Source: Callorhinus ursinus (taxonomy: Eukaryota; Chordata; Mammalia; Carnivora; Otariidae). From it: a stretch of 64,000 nucleotides of DNA. Under the pieces are notes generated by a model. The model did no database searches and was not told where the DNA came from. It saw only the letters and a list, made by a program, of their open reading frames with translations. Position numbers and translations under genes: made by a program. Location of the stretch: NCBI RefSeq assembly GCF_003265705.1, contig NW_020313057.1, positions 4,567,075-4,631,074 of the forward strand, written 5' to 3'. Positions within the stretch are counted from its first letter, which is position 1, and each line of letters begins with the position of its first letter. Shown here one piece after another: positions 33,576-44,726 of this stretch.

Positions 33576-34194
33576 TGGTTCTATGGTGCACTAGTGTACA
33601 CGAAAGAGGATTCTGTGATGGAGCAAGTTTGGAAACATGTGGCACCAGCAGCTCAGGCATGCCCCTCCCCCATTCTTGGAGGTTCACGTTGCCACTAGGG
33701 CTCACACCTGTACACTCTCAGTACCCCGAGATACATGATGAACAGTACACCTCTGACACTTCATGGGTACCTGAAACATTCCAAGCAATCCCTAGAAATG
33801 CTCCAAGTATCACTCACAAGTAACAGGCGGCAAATTATTACTATTCTCGGGAATGAATCAACTGGAGATAATTAAGACTGACCCTCAAATTCCGGAAACC
33901 CTTTGAATAGCATCAAATGAGAGCTTCCAGAAAGTTCCCCAGAGAAGCCAAGTGCACTGATTACATCTTGGATGAGACAGAAATTCCCCAGTTTCCCTCA
34001 TGCCGATGTCGTACAAGCATGTTTGCGAACGTGTCAGAGATTTACCATACAGGTTTCAGCTTGTGACTTATTAATGCCCATCATCTTCAAAGATGCTGGC
34101 ACTTGTACTGCTCCCTGTGCCCAATTTCTACCAGCCTCGGGAGCTTTGCCCAACTTGTCTGCACACACCCATCTCATTGTGCTGCCTCTCTTGC
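33576..34194. other. Unique sequence
   Basis: No gene or repeat recognised. Confidence 0.5.
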
Positions 34195-35310
34195 TATATT
34201 TGCTCGCCCTGAGAAATGATTCTGCACCAGACACTGGCTTGGCTGGGTGCTAAGAACGTGAACATGCATGAGAAATGATGTACCCCCAAGAAGGTGGGCG
34301 GGTAGGTCGATAAGGGATTTGTGATGGTTTATGATGGAAAGTGATCTGAGCTAAGGCCACCATGAGAGGTGCTTACGGACGCTCTGGGGGTCCAGGGAAG
34401 GGATGCTGCCTGCAGATTTGGGGCCAGCTGTGCCCAAAGCCACGTAAGGATGGTTGTGAAGCAGGAAGGGACTCTGTGGGCTAGGGAGAGCATTCTAGGC
34501 ACCAGAAGGTAATGCAAAGTCCCAGGGGCCTCCAGGCGCACAGTGTTTGGGGAATGGAAAGTGCAGGTGAGTCACAGCAAGAATGTGTATTCGAAGGCTG
34601 GCAGGGGTAAACAACGGCACTGGAAAGGTAGTTTGGGGCCACGTGATGACTGGTTTGGCGAGCAAAAGTAAGGAGTTTGACCTTTATCCTGGAGACAGAG
34701 GGCAAACATGCAAAGACTGTGTATAAAAGGGGGTGGTGTGATCAGGTCTGAGTTTGAGAAGGATCAAGCAGAAAAGACACGAGAATGAGCTCAGACAGGT
34801 GTACCCTACCCATCGGCTGTGCTCTCAGGGGAAGTTCTACTTGGGTGCAAACGTGAAGGATGAGTTGGAGGAGGAAGGCAAGGCCAGCTAGGGGACCTGC
34901 TTCAGTCATTCAAGTCAGACATGATGATGGCTCTGAATGGGGAAAGTTAGCTGACAAACCGAAGACGTTTCAGGCACTGAAGCAAGGTGCCCTAATGATG
35001 GAGTAAATGGCTGCACCAGCGGGTGGGAGGCAAAGTTGTGACACTTTGGAAGTGTCAAGTGGGATTCCCAGGTTTTTCTGGCTTTGACACCTGCGTGACT
35101 GGCGTCCCCACTAACTGAGCCATGGATACAGCAGGAAAAGCCCGTCTGGGTGGGGGACAAGGAATTTGGACATGCTGAGCTGGAGATGACTGTGGGACAT
35201 TTATTGGGGAATACCGAGCAAGCGGTTAGAAATGCATGGGTACAGTTCACAGGTAGAATCAGGGCGGGAGCTCCAGCACGAGTCCGTGTTCAGATGTCCT
35301 GGGCTTCCAA
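34195..35310 (-). mobile_element. L2 LINE, antisense, long diverged copy
   Basis: The block order matches the reverse complement of L2 body and 3' region: CACCAGACACTGGCTTGGCTG, AGCATTCTAGGCACCAGAAGG, AAGGAGTTTGACCTTTATCCTGG, GGTGTGATCAGGTCTGAGTTTG, AGGTTTTTCTGGCTTTGACAC and GGACATGCTGAGCTGGAGATG. Frames across it are by-products. The family name depends on remembered consensus order. Confidence 0.62.
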
Positions 35311-36379
35311 ATCTCCACACAGCAGTGTGTGCGTGTCGGACACCCTCCACGCATGTCTGCAGGCCCAGCACCTGCCCCGAAGTCACAGAGCCTGACACAG
35401 ATGATGCAGGTGCCCCATGAAGAAATGCTGACTCAGTGTTCAAAAAAGAGGCATTGCTTTTTATTCTGACTTCCATTTAAATAGAGGTGTTTCTGGTGTT
35501 CCAGGAATTCATCACCTACGATGGACATGCTCTCCAGGAGGATGAAGCTCCAATCTAACTTAGAGGATACCCCGCGGCCCCACACTGCATTCGGACCACA
35601 CTGTGTTCAGAAGGCCAGTCTTTCTTGCATAATATAAAGAGTTTCTACCACGCAGAGATCTTCCCATCATTGGGGTTGTTTTCACACATTCTCTGGCTTG
35701 GAAAAGTAATTGGCTTAAGAGAGTCCCATTACCCGGGACGGCTTTTGGAAAGTGAAGTAAACAAGAGACTGAACGATGATGGCATGGGAGCTCAAAATGA
35801 GCTTTCCAATTATTTTATTATTATCTGACTGCTTTGGATAAAGAGCTGGTCCCATGAAATGGGTTGCGCAGAAGTATGGGAAGGCAGACAGAATCATGGG
35901 GGATGTTTTTCAAATTGTAAGTAGGCATTTCCCTAGTTCTGGAAGATTCTGAAGTCCTACCTCCAAGGAGAAGTCGCATCCCTCTGGCAGGGCCCAGGGT
36001 TAGGGGGACTTCTTCCTCTTCTCTCCTAAGAGCTGAGCTCCCAGGCCACAGGTGCCTGATGCATGCCAGGTGAGCTGAAATGAGCTAAGGAGGTGGTGGG
36101 AAGAAAGCCCTTCTAAAACATCAAGTCGTGTGCACAACCTGTATCTTCAAGGACTGAACTGAGACCCCACGGAAGAAGCCACGTCACTCCACACACCTGC
36201 CAGGTCAGGACCACGTGAGATTCTGAGAGCGTCAGAGCCTGGGCATTCCCATGTGTTTTCAGATAAGGATCGGCCAGAACAAAATCGAACAAGATCGGTC
36301 ATAAAAGAAAAACTTGTTCACACTATTTACAGGACATAGAATGTTTGTGGGTGGAAGTTCATGCCGCAAAAGACTGATA
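35311..36379. other. Unique sequence
   Basis: No gene or repeat recognised. Confidence 0.5.
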
Positions 36380-36397
36380 AAGGACTTAAAGATTTCT

Positions 36398-37391
36398 TTT
36401 TTTTATTTTTTGTTATGTTAATCACATTACATTATTAGTTTTTGATGTAGTGTTCCATGATTCATTGTTTGTGCATAACATCCAGTGCTCCACGCAGAAC
36501 GTGCCCTCTTTAATACCCATCACCAGGCTAACCCATCCCCCCGCCCCCTCCCCTCTAGAACCCTCAGTTTGTTTTTCAGAGTCCATCGTCTCTCATGGTT
36601 CGTCTCCCCCTCTGACTTACTCCCCTTCATTCTTCCCCTCCTGCTACCTTCTTCTTCTTTTTTCTTAACATATGTTGCATTATTTGTTTCAGAAGTATAG
36701 ATCTGTGATTCAACAGTCTTGCACAATTCACAGTGCTCACCATAGCACATACCCTCCCCAGTGTCTATCACCCAGCCACCCCATCCCTCCCACCCCCCAC
36801 CACTCCAGCAACACCCAGTTTGTTTCCTGAGATTAAGAATTCCTCATATCAGTGAGGTCATATGATACATGTCTTTCTCTGATTGACTTATTTCACTCAG
36901 CATCACACCCTCCAGTTCATCCATGTCGTTGCAAATGGCAAGATCTCATTCCTTTTGATGGCTGCATAATATTCCATTGTGTATATATACCACCTCTTCT
37001 TTATCCATTCGTCTGTCGATGGACATCTTGGCTCTTTCCACAGTTTGGCTATTGTGGACACTGCTGCTATAAACATTGGGGTGCACGTACCCCTTCGGAT
37101 CCCTACATTTGTATCTTTGTGGTAAATACCCGGTAGTGCAATTGCTGGATCGTATGGTAGCTCTATTTTCAATTTTTTGAGGACCCTCCATACTGTTTTC
37201 CAGAGTGGCTGCACCAGCTTGCATTCCCACCAACAGTGGAGGAGGGTTCCCCTTTCTCCGCATCCCCACCGACATCTGTCGTTTCCTGACTTGTTCATTT
37301 TAGCCATTCTGACGGGTGTGAGGTGGTATCTCATTGAGGTTTTGATTTGGATTTCCCTGATGTCGAGCGATGTTGAGCACTTTTTCATGTG
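36398..37391 (-). mobile_element. Young carnivore L1, antisense, 5'-truncated, 18-bp TSD
   Basis: Flanked by identical 18-bp AAGGACTTAAAGATTTCT at 36380-36397 and 37392-37409. The left edge is T-rich (poly-A complement), then 3' UTR complement to about 36890, then ORF2 complement. A 161-codon minus-strand frame (36903-37388) keeps the ORF2 C-terminal order, including HCWWECK and [13 protein letters not shown], ending prematurely at a stop. The truncation removes endonuclease and RT, so it cannot move by itself. Confidence 0.96.
36903..37388 (-). pseudogene. L1 ORF2 C-terminal remnant
   Basis: 161 codons of the last part of the L1 ORF2 protein, which in complete elements carries endonuclease, reverse transcriptase and a Cys-rich C-terminal segment. 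Only the C-terminal segment is here, with motifs [30 protein letters not shown] and [16 protein letters not shown]. There is no start of its own: the first ATG lies just inside the truncated 5' end. It stops early compared with intact copies. Confidence 0.9.
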
Positions 37392-37409
37392 AAGGACTTA
37401 AAGATTTCT

Positions 37410-39270
37410 GAGCAAAAGGCTTGTATGCAGTAAATTAGAGGGAAAATTCTTTCATTATCAGACACTGTGGTCGCTAAAAGAGAGAGGCTACCACACTTCA
37501 CCAGATCAGCATTTGCTAAACAAAGGAGCTTGGAATTTCCTCAGAATCAAAACACAGGTTCATTGACCCCTCTGTATTTTGTTTAAAAAAAAAAACAAAC
37601 TAAAAACTAAAAACAAAATGTGAATGGATTGCAGAGTAGAGACTCTAGGTTTTGTTACATAAAGCATCTGAGTTAAAATGTAGGATCCACTGTTTCTAAA
37701 GTCCCTCTTGGGTTGAATTTGTCTCAAAGGGAACATTTAATCAAACTTGGGGGAATCGTCCGAGCTACCCAATTTTTTGGTGGCTGGGAACTAGAATCAA
37801 ATCTACTTTGGTATTTCTCCTTTTTTTTTTCTAGACCGAGTGTTTTTATGACCGTCCATTGTTCTCTATTTTCTTACAAAATAAGGCCACTTGTTGATAA
37901 CAGGCTTATTTGCCTTAATGCATGCATTCAAGCATCCTCTGGTTGATAAGGAATTTATAAAATTTTGACATTCTTCTCTCCAGAGGCTGACTTGGGGGAA
38001 TCTCACTGGAGGGACTCCGCAGGCCTCCCCCTGAAGCCCATGTGGAAACTTGTGTTAATATTTATGGGCGGGGAGCTATATCTTACACGTAAGAGCTCAC
38101 AAAATAGTAGCATCTCTAATTGGAGAAACAAAGACAAAGGGGCAGGATGGCCCCATCTCTTCTGATCCTGTTCCTTTCTTTGCCCTGGAATGGGCTTGTC
38201 AGGAAAGGGACTCACTCAGCAGGGAGGGAACGTTGCAGAGCGAAAATGTTGGGGCTTTTCTTCTTACTTTGCATATGCCTTGGTCAGAGGATTTCTCCCA
38301 ATCCTGCAATGCCAGTTGGGGACAATGAAGTCATGAAACCTCCCAGGATCCAGTGAGCCAGATCCTTGTGTCTTCTCTGCATCCCCACACCACCCCCTCC
38401 AGGCTGTAGGAGACCACAACTGTTAAACAAGGACCTAGGGGCAGCAGCGCCTTGCTGAATTGACTGAAATCTTCCCTAATCAACTCTTAATATAGGGCAA
38501 AGACAGGGAGGCCCTTCTATTTCCAACACTCTCTCGCAAAACCTGACCCATAATCTTACAACTCAAGAAAACAGAATGGCCCAACTAATCCAAAAAAGAT
38601 ACTAAGTCACCACGATTGCTCAATAAGTCATGATGATAAACATCTATTATCAGCCATAGGACCATGTGGAGACAGAGAATCCCCGGACACAGCTATCCCC
38701 TTCTCTAACTTACGGGGAGGTTGCATCTCCTTTCTCAGTGCTATGAATATTTGTACGTGCTTCTGCTGATTCCAAAGTAGCTGCCTTCCCCATACTCTCC
38801 ATACTCAACTGCCGCCCCAAATACAGAGCTTGCATCACATCACACATATTGATGTATTTTGGTCTTTGTAGACCTAATAAAAATAGATTTGCTATATCCA
38901 GTCATGCACATATAGCAGAGAGTATGTCATCTACAAGCCCCTCATTGAAAGATGAACGTGCCTTGGTTTAATTTTGCCTCTGCCCCTGGACAGAAGCAAG
39001 AGGTTCAACTGACAACTGAAAAGCAAAGGAAGGTTCAGGAACCTGTCAATATAGATCCTTTCTCCTCCCTGCAGTCCTTCCACCTCGCCTTCATCCCTAC
39101 CGCCCAGCCAGGCTTCCAAAGATCGTTTGTTTTCAGAGTTGCTCTGTGACAGAAGCATTTATTGACAGAAAGAGTACCCAGGGATTTGACCTCTCAGTGG
39201 GGTGTTCCAAATCTGCAGGAAGTAGACTAGCCCGAAACATACTCCGTTTTCTTTTGAAAACAGATTTGCT
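37410..39270. other. Unique sequence
   Basis: No gene supported. An A run lies at 37585-37596. Frames of 60-80 codons on both strands show no domain. A 78-codon plus-strand frame at 38120-38356 includes a hydrophobic run (MLGLFFLLCICLG), but it is not supported by any family or splice context that I recognise. Confidence 0.45.
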
Positions 39271-39279
39271 TCCTGAGAT

Positions 39280-39335
39280 ACATACGAGGGTGCCCAGCAC
39301 ATAGTAGGTGCTCAATAAATATTAGTTGAAACCCC
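39280..39335 (+). mobile_element. L2 LINE 3' terminus
   Basis: GGTGCCCAGCACATAGTAGG followed by TGCTCAATAAATATTAGTTG is the L2 terminal block. Confidence 0.75.
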
Positions 39336-39954
39336 TCAGGTTCTCTAGGTCCTTTGTTGCCTTCAGCCCGCTCTTTGGATGAAGCACAAACTGATGCATC
39401 TTGGGAGCTCTTTACGGGCAAAATATCTGCACCATTCAAATTTTATTATGCTGGAGAACAGCTGTAGGAAATGAAACAATCTCAGCTGAAGTGGGAGCCC
39501 ACACATAATCACATGCTTTGAGCAGATGCGCTACCATGATGGTCTACCACGGGTGCCCATGAATAATGGAAAAGCAATCGAATATCCTCAAGTATTTTCA
39601 TTTTCACAGCAGGGACCCAGGTTCAGCTATGGCGTTCATGGGGCAACACTGCAAATCAAGGCGTGAATGAGGTCCTTCTGGAGCTCATAACCGATCATCC
39701 TTCACCCAAGAAATGTGACTGCAGGGCTCGTATAGGAAAACATTGTGTAACTTACAAATCCGTGTGCTCTAGAGTGTTGTCTGCCTTGACACAAGCTCTT
39801 GAACGACTGGATTGTGTGTGTGTTTCTCCTCGACAGCATCTAGCATGCTGACATATGCACTTGGTGCTGGCAAACGTTTGTTGCTATTGTTTGATAATGA
39901 CAGCAGCACCAATGTGATGTCCAGGTAACTGTCCCAGGTGTTTTGAGAGTAGAA
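39336..39954. other. Unique sequence
   Basis: No gene recognised. Positions 39755-39890 (ACAAGCTCTTGAACGACTGG, CAGCATCTAGCATGCTGACA, CACTTGGTGCTGGCAAACG) vaguely resemble another L2 end; I do not call it. Confidence 0.45.
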
Positions 39955-39956
39955 TA

Positions 39957-40638
39957 CAGGCATACCCCATCTTATTGCACGTCTCTTTATTATGCTTTGC
40001 AGATATCGCATATTTTACAAATTGAAGGTTTGTGGCCACCTTGTAGGGAGCAAGTCTGTTGGCATCATTTCTCCAAAAGCATTTGCTCACTTCACATCTC
40101 TGTGTTACATTTTAATAATTCTCACAATATCTTACTCTTTTTCATTATTATTCTATTTGTTATGGGGCTCTGCAATCAGGGATTACAGCCCACTGAAAGT
40201 TCAGATGATGGCTAGCCTTTCTCAGCAATAAAGTATTTTTAATTAAGTTATGTATATTTTTTCTAAGATGTATTTATTTATTTGAGAGCGAGGGAGAGCA
40301 TTGGGGGGAGGGGGCTGAAGGAGCGAGAGAGAGACTCTTAAGCAGACTCCACGCTGAGCACAGAGCCTGACTTGGGGCTCGATCTCACGACCCTGCGATC
40401 ATGACCTGAGCCAAAATACCAAGAGTCGGACACTTGGCCGACTGTGCCACCCAGGCGCCCCTGTGTATTGTTTATTTACATGTAATGCTATTGCACACTT
40501 AATAGACTACAGTACACTATAAACTCCACTTTTCTGTGCACTAGGAAACCAAAACATTTGTTTGACTCGCTTTACTGTGATATTCACTTCATTGTCGTGC
40601 TCTGGAACCGAACCTGCAGTATCTCCAAAGTCTACCTG
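39957..40638 (+). mobile_element. Tigger1-like DNA transposon, internally deleted
   Basis: The left end CAGGCATACCCCATCTTATT and right end GTATCTCCAAAGTCTACCTG are the inverted termini, flanked by a TA duplication (39955-39956 and 40639-40640), as for pogo/Tigger elements. Left blocks (TTTACAAATTGAAGGTTTGTGG, AGCATTTGCTCACTTCACATC) are joined near 40190 to right blocks (GATGATGGCTAGC, CAATAAAGTATTTTTAATT, CACACTTAATAGACTACAGTA). The transposase region is entirely missing. A SINE is inserted in the right arm. Confidence 0.92.
40258..40461 (-). mobile_element. CAN-SINE inside the Tigger element
   Basis: It opens TTTTCTAAGATGTATTTATTT and closes GTGCCACCCAGGCGCCCC. The flanks TATGTATATTTTT and TGTGTATTGTTTA suggest a diverged target duplication. 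The body has the AAGAGTCGGACACTTGG form of an older subfamily. Confidence 0.93.
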
Positions 40639-40640
40639 TA

Positions 40641-41405
40641 CATCTCCCAGCGATCTGGTTAGAGCCCAGCTTGCATCGGCAAATATCAAGCTTCCTGCAT
40701 CTCTGGAGAGAGAGTGAACCGCTGACAGGAGATGGTGAACACCCTCCTATAGCAGCCCAGGAGAACTGGCAAGTTGGTAGAGAACTGGCCCAGGATAGGA
40801 ATGAATCAAGGATCTAAAGTTAGAATGACCACAGTGTACAAGGAGCTGGCTCCCTCCAACACCATCAGGGCACACCTGGGCCTCTCTGTCACCACGAAGA
40901 CACCTGTCTCTGTTCAGAGTGTGGGTGACAGCCGCCCCCTTCTACGGCTGTCACTCTGAACCACACCCTCATTTATTGCCGTACCTCCCAGAAAGGGAAA
41001 TCCTGCTCCCTCCAGATGGTAAACGCATCTGTGGGAGGAGACTTTCAACCCCGAAGAGCAAGAAGGCCAACGACCGTTGAGTTAGCAGAGCTGTGAACTG
41101 CAGGATGATGCCACCAGCAGAACGCCCTGGCCTCAATTCCTGGAAGTTCTAAGTGAAGTCTCCTGAGCTAGAAGAGCTGGAACATCACAGCTGAGTTCAG
41201 TTCTCCGGGGGGGGGGGGGAGGAGAGGAGAGTGGTGACGGGTGACAGATGTTCCCCCAACCATGGACGTTATCACAGAATCAGCTCAACCCCTTGTATTC
41301 AGGAAATTAAGAGCAGTCACCACAGAGCCCAAGTGTGATCTGCAAAAGTGTTTGTTTTTTTTACAAATAGATACTGTTCTCCCAGCTGCTTGAACCAAGC
41401 AAGGA
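40641..41405. other. Unique sequence with a 13-G run
   Basis: No gene recognised. A 13-base G run lies at 41207-41219. Confidence 0.5.
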
Positions 41406-41409
41406 GATT

Positions 41410-41535
41410 AAGTGCTAAGCTTCCCCTCAAGCCTGCAAATTCCTGCAAAGCAGGAGCTGTGTGTTTAGAATTCAACATCCCCACTAACTGGGACACTGTA
41501 GGGGCCCAACAAATGCTGAATGCATTCAACCCCGG
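41410..41535 (+). mobile_element. L2 LINE 3' end
   Basis: AAGCCTGCAAATTCCTGCAAAG, CAGGAGCTGTGTGTTTAGAATTC and GGGGCCCAACAAATGCTGAATG follow the L2 terminal order. Confidence 0.6.
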
Positions 41536-41718
41536 ACTCCACAGATAGCTTCACAGCCTCCTCTCAACATTTATCTCCAACATGCTAAGTTTGCAGGAGT
41601 ACACATAGGAAAAAAAATACTCTGCTTTCCTTTACCAACCGGGAAGTTCTTAAAGGCAAATAAAACAGCCACGAGGAAAATGTAGAAAAGAAAAAAGAAA
41701 GTCAGGTGCAGGTGGGGG

Positions 41719-41829
41719 ACAATGTGAGTGGGGCAGGTGGCCCGGAGGCCTCGGGGGACAATGTGAGTGGGGCAGGTGGCCCGGAGGCCTCGGGGGACAA
41801 TGTGAGTGGGGCAGGTGGCCCGGAGGCCT
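41719..41829. repeat. 39-bp GC-rich minisatellite, 2.8 copies
   Basis: Copies at 41719-41757 and 41758-41796 are identical, and 41797-41829 is a partial third copy that diverges after GGCCCGGAGGCCT. The unit begins ACAATGTGAGTGGGGCAGGT. Since 39 is divisible by three, the minus strand shows a periodic 13-residue open frame (HLPHSHCPPRPPG), which is a consequence of the repeat. Confidence 0.97.
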
Positions 41830-42908
41830 GGAGGACAGGGTACTGGGGATTGGCGTGAACCATGTCTTAGAAAGGCTCTCCAGACACCCCCCTGGTGAAA
41901 TGCTGAACTGCACCACAGGATTTCAGCATCACACTCTAGGAGTAAGGATCCACACACCTTCATTTTTAAACACACTCCCCTACCGCTTTGTCAGTTTGAG
42001 CAACACTCATCTACAGATTACAGAGGGAAGCGTTGGGGATAAATTCAACCCCCCCCCAAATTTCTCCCCACTCTCCCCACTCCCTGTTCCCCCTTTCCCA
42101 GCTCATCCCCCTTTTCAGGACTGCTGGCTCCCTCGGCGCCATTCCTGCACAGGTGGTCTTAGGCCTGCCAAGGAGGAGCCCCACCCAGACTACATTTCCC
42201 AGATTCCCCCACGGCTGGTTCTCTCCAACCGGTACTGAGTCCTAGAGAACAAGGAAGGTAGAAGTGAGGCAGAGGCCGCTCCTCACAGTCGCCTAGGTAT
42301 TAGATTCATCCAGGGCCAGCTATGAAATGTGCAGAGACCGGTGCAAAATAAAAATGCAGAGTCCCTTGTTCAGAAAGCAAGGAGGAAAGTTTCCCCTTGC
42401 TTGCACGGTCTCTTAATCTGCCAGGGTGTTTGGTGTGTGCTTCTTATTGTCACAAAGATCCTAGGCCAGTGACCTCCCTCCCCCCCATACCAGCACCGGG
42501 GGGCGGGGGGAACAGCAGAGGGGGCAGAACCCACCCTGGAGAGCCCCCCCCCCCCCGTTGGCAGGGACGGAACCCAAGCCCCCAGAGCATATGCTGACTG
42601 GGCTTGACTTGCAAACCACAAATGCAAAGATAAAGCGATTTCAACATTTCAGGATGGTCCTGGATGTCTTGCCCACCATAGTTGCAGGTGGTGAGGAGCA
42701 GGTCCTAGCTCACAAGCCAGGGGGCAGGGCTGAGGTCACAGCCTCAGCATCTTAGGAAATCCCCAGATTTGGATCATTCTCTGCGTTCCTGACCCTTCCC
42801 CGCCTCCTGGCCTTGGCAAACGGGGACTCTCCCTGGAATCATTCCGAGAATCATTCTTGGCAGTTCTGCTTCTCTAACACTTGCAACTCTGCCAGTACCT
42901 GAACCTCT
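41830..42908. other. Unique sequence rich in C and G runs
   Basis: No gene recognised. Homopolymers: C9 at 42049-42057, C7 at 42480-42486, two G6 runs at 42498-42510 separated by one C, and C13 at 42544-42556. Confidence 0.6.
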
Positions 42909-43301
42909 CCGTTATAGGCTGGCTGTGCCCCCAAAATTCTCATGCTGAAGCCCTGCGCCCTGGTGTGATGGTACTGGAGGTGGGGCCTTCTGGAGGTGAG
43001 GGCATCAGGGTAAGGTCCTCATGATGGGATTGGGGCCCTAAGAAGAAGAGGAAGAGATCAGTGCTCTCTTGCACACTTGCGTTCTTTCTCTCTTCCTCTC
43101 TCTCTCCCCCTCTCTCCTGGCCATGTGAGGACACAGCAAGGTCTGCAAGCCAGAGGGCTCTCCTAGACACCAGACACCAAATCTGCTGACCTTGATCTTG
43201 GACTTCCAGCCTCCAGAACTATGAGAAATAAATGTCTGTGGTTTAAGCCCCCTCCCCCTGGCCTGTAGTATTCTGTCACAGCAGCCCAGCTGACTAAGAC
43301 A
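42909..43301 (+). mobile_element. MLT1-type MaLR LTR
   Basis: The order matches an MLT1 solo LTR: GTTATAGGCTGGCTGTGCCC, CCAAAATTCTCATGCTGAAG, GGAGGTGGGGCCTTCTGGAG, GGCCATGTGAGGACACAGC, CTTGATCTTGGACTTCCAGC, CTCCAGAACTATGAGAAATA and a terminal CTGACTAAGACA. The usual TG start appears mutated to CG at 42910. No internal retroviral sequence is present and no clear 5-bp duplication remains. Confidence 0.88.
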
Positions 43302-43357
43302 CCCTGTAGTACTCACTCGGCACATATAAAGGAGTTTCTGCTTTCTGCAGCGGAACC

Positions 43358-43466
43358 CTGACCCGTGAAATCTATTGTCCCAGAGAGAGCCCTGGGTCCC
43401 GGGCCCCTGGGCATGGCTACATCTGGCAGCCTGCCGAAGTCAACCACTTCCTGGGACCCCCCCCCC
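43358..43466 (+). repeat. Inverted repeat, left arm, ending in C10
   Basis: It starts CTGACCCGTGAAATCTATTG and ends CACTTCCTGGGACC followed by a C run (43457-43466). The reverse complement of 44244-44358 matches it with four mismatches over roughly 100 bases. Homology stops abruptly on both sides. I do not recognise the family. Confidence 0.93.
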
Positions 43467-44243
43467 GAACACAGAGCAGGCTGGAGCAGTTGAGGACCAC
43501 AGGATCAACCTTCTGGAAATTGTTTTTTTTTTTTTTTACCAGGAAAGTGAGTGTCTGAAAAATTACGCATTTCCCAAGTAGACAGACTGCTGGTAACCTA
43601 AAGTAGCCTTTGACCTCCTGATCATAGGAAACATGTCTCCATCTGAGACATTGAGAAATGCCTGAGTTCACTGACTCCCTGCGAATTTACTGCAGAGAAT
43701 GGGAAGGGCAGAAAAGGCAGAGTCCATCATCACTGGCTCTGTTGGTGGGTGGCTCCGTGTTCCTCTAACTCTTGATTATATGGAGACTGAGGAGTGTTGA
43801 CAGTCTCAACTGAAGGCATTCATAAGGCAAGAAAAATATGACTGAGATCAGCACATCTCAAAATGTCATTTTGCAATTAGTTGCCTATAAAAATAAGGAT
43901 CACACCTATAGACTAAAGCATGACTGAGCAAAACAAACTCATTTTGTATAAAAGAAATTACTACATCTTGAAACACTTGGTGTAGACCTAAGAGGTGGTG
44001 GCTTGTTTTTGTTTTCATTTTTTTCCCTTTCCCCAAATCATATTAATGACAATTTGACATGGCCAAGTGTTCCTCCCTGTAATATGGATGCCATCAGGCA
44101 ATATGAGCTCATCTCTCATAATGACACACACATAACTTCACTCTCAGGTTTTAATTAGAGAAGAAGGGATTGCAAATTCCCATCTGGCACCACAACTGCC
44201 TGACCAAAGGTAATTACCAGTTGAGTGGCCTGAGCCCGGCGGC
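43467..44243. other. Segment between the inverted arms
   Basis: 777 bases with no gene recognised. A T15 run lies at 43522-43536. A faint GGGTGGCTCCGTG...CTAACTCTTGATTA pattern (43747-43779) hints at a decayed SINE head, but I cannot support it. AT-rich on the right half. Confidence 0.5.
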
Positions 44244-44358
44244 GGGGGGGGGGGGGGGGTCCCAGGAAGTGGTTGACTTCGGCAGGCTGTCAGATGTCGC
44301 CACGCCCAGGGGACCGGGACCCAGGGCTCTCTCTGGGACAATAGATTTCACGGGTCAG
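44244..44358 (-). repeat. Inverted repeat, right arm, starting in G16
   Basis: A G16 run (44244-44259), then TCCCAGGAAGTGGTTGACTT, ending AATAGATTTCACGGGTCAG. It is the complement of 43358-43466, with a longer homopolymer and four substitutions. The flanks GCGGAACC on the outer left and ATAAGCCC on the outer right do not match, so there is no target duplication of the pair as a unit. Confidence 0.93.
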
Positions 44359-44544
44359 ATAAGCCCAGAAGGATCTAGGCATGGGGAAGACGAATCAAGT
44401 CCAAAGACCACAAAGGATTTTATTTTTAAGAAATAATCAGAACTAGAAGATACAGAAAAGGGTTGCAAACAGATGGAGGAAAGTGGTATACTGTTGACGG
44501 ATAGGAAACAGAAGGTACACCTCAATGCCTACTGCCCTTCCACC

Positions 44545-44645
44545 TCATTCATTCATTCATTCATTCAGTAAATGCTTATTAAGTACCTGCTATGTGCCCA
44601 GCACTATGCTTGCCCTACAGGTGCAGAAATGAACATCCGTCAATC
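44545..44645 (-). mobile_element. L2 LINE 3' end, antisense, with (CATT)n
   Basis: CATTCATTCATTCATTCATTC (44546-44567) runs into AATGCTTATTAAGTACCTGC, TATGTGCCCAGCACTATGC and a TACAGGTGCAGAAATGAAC block, the reversed L2 terminus. The tetranucleotide expansion grew out of the L2 end repeat. Confidence 0.75.
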
Positions 44646-44726
44646 CTCATATTTAACAAACTCTAGTCCACAGGGACTAGTCCACATGATCCTATTGTGC
44701 AGAAAAATTATGTAGTGCTTTTAAGT

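Noticed and set aside
37410..38360. Short secreted-protein-like frame at 38120-38356
   Set aside because: A hydrophobic run alone is weak evidence; no cleavage context, homology or exon structure is visible.
43358..44358. One DNA transposon with ~100-bp terminal inverted repeats
   Set aside because: Outer flanks (GCGGAACC and ATAAGCCC) show no target duplication and the interior has no transposase remnant; kept only as an unexplained inverted pair.
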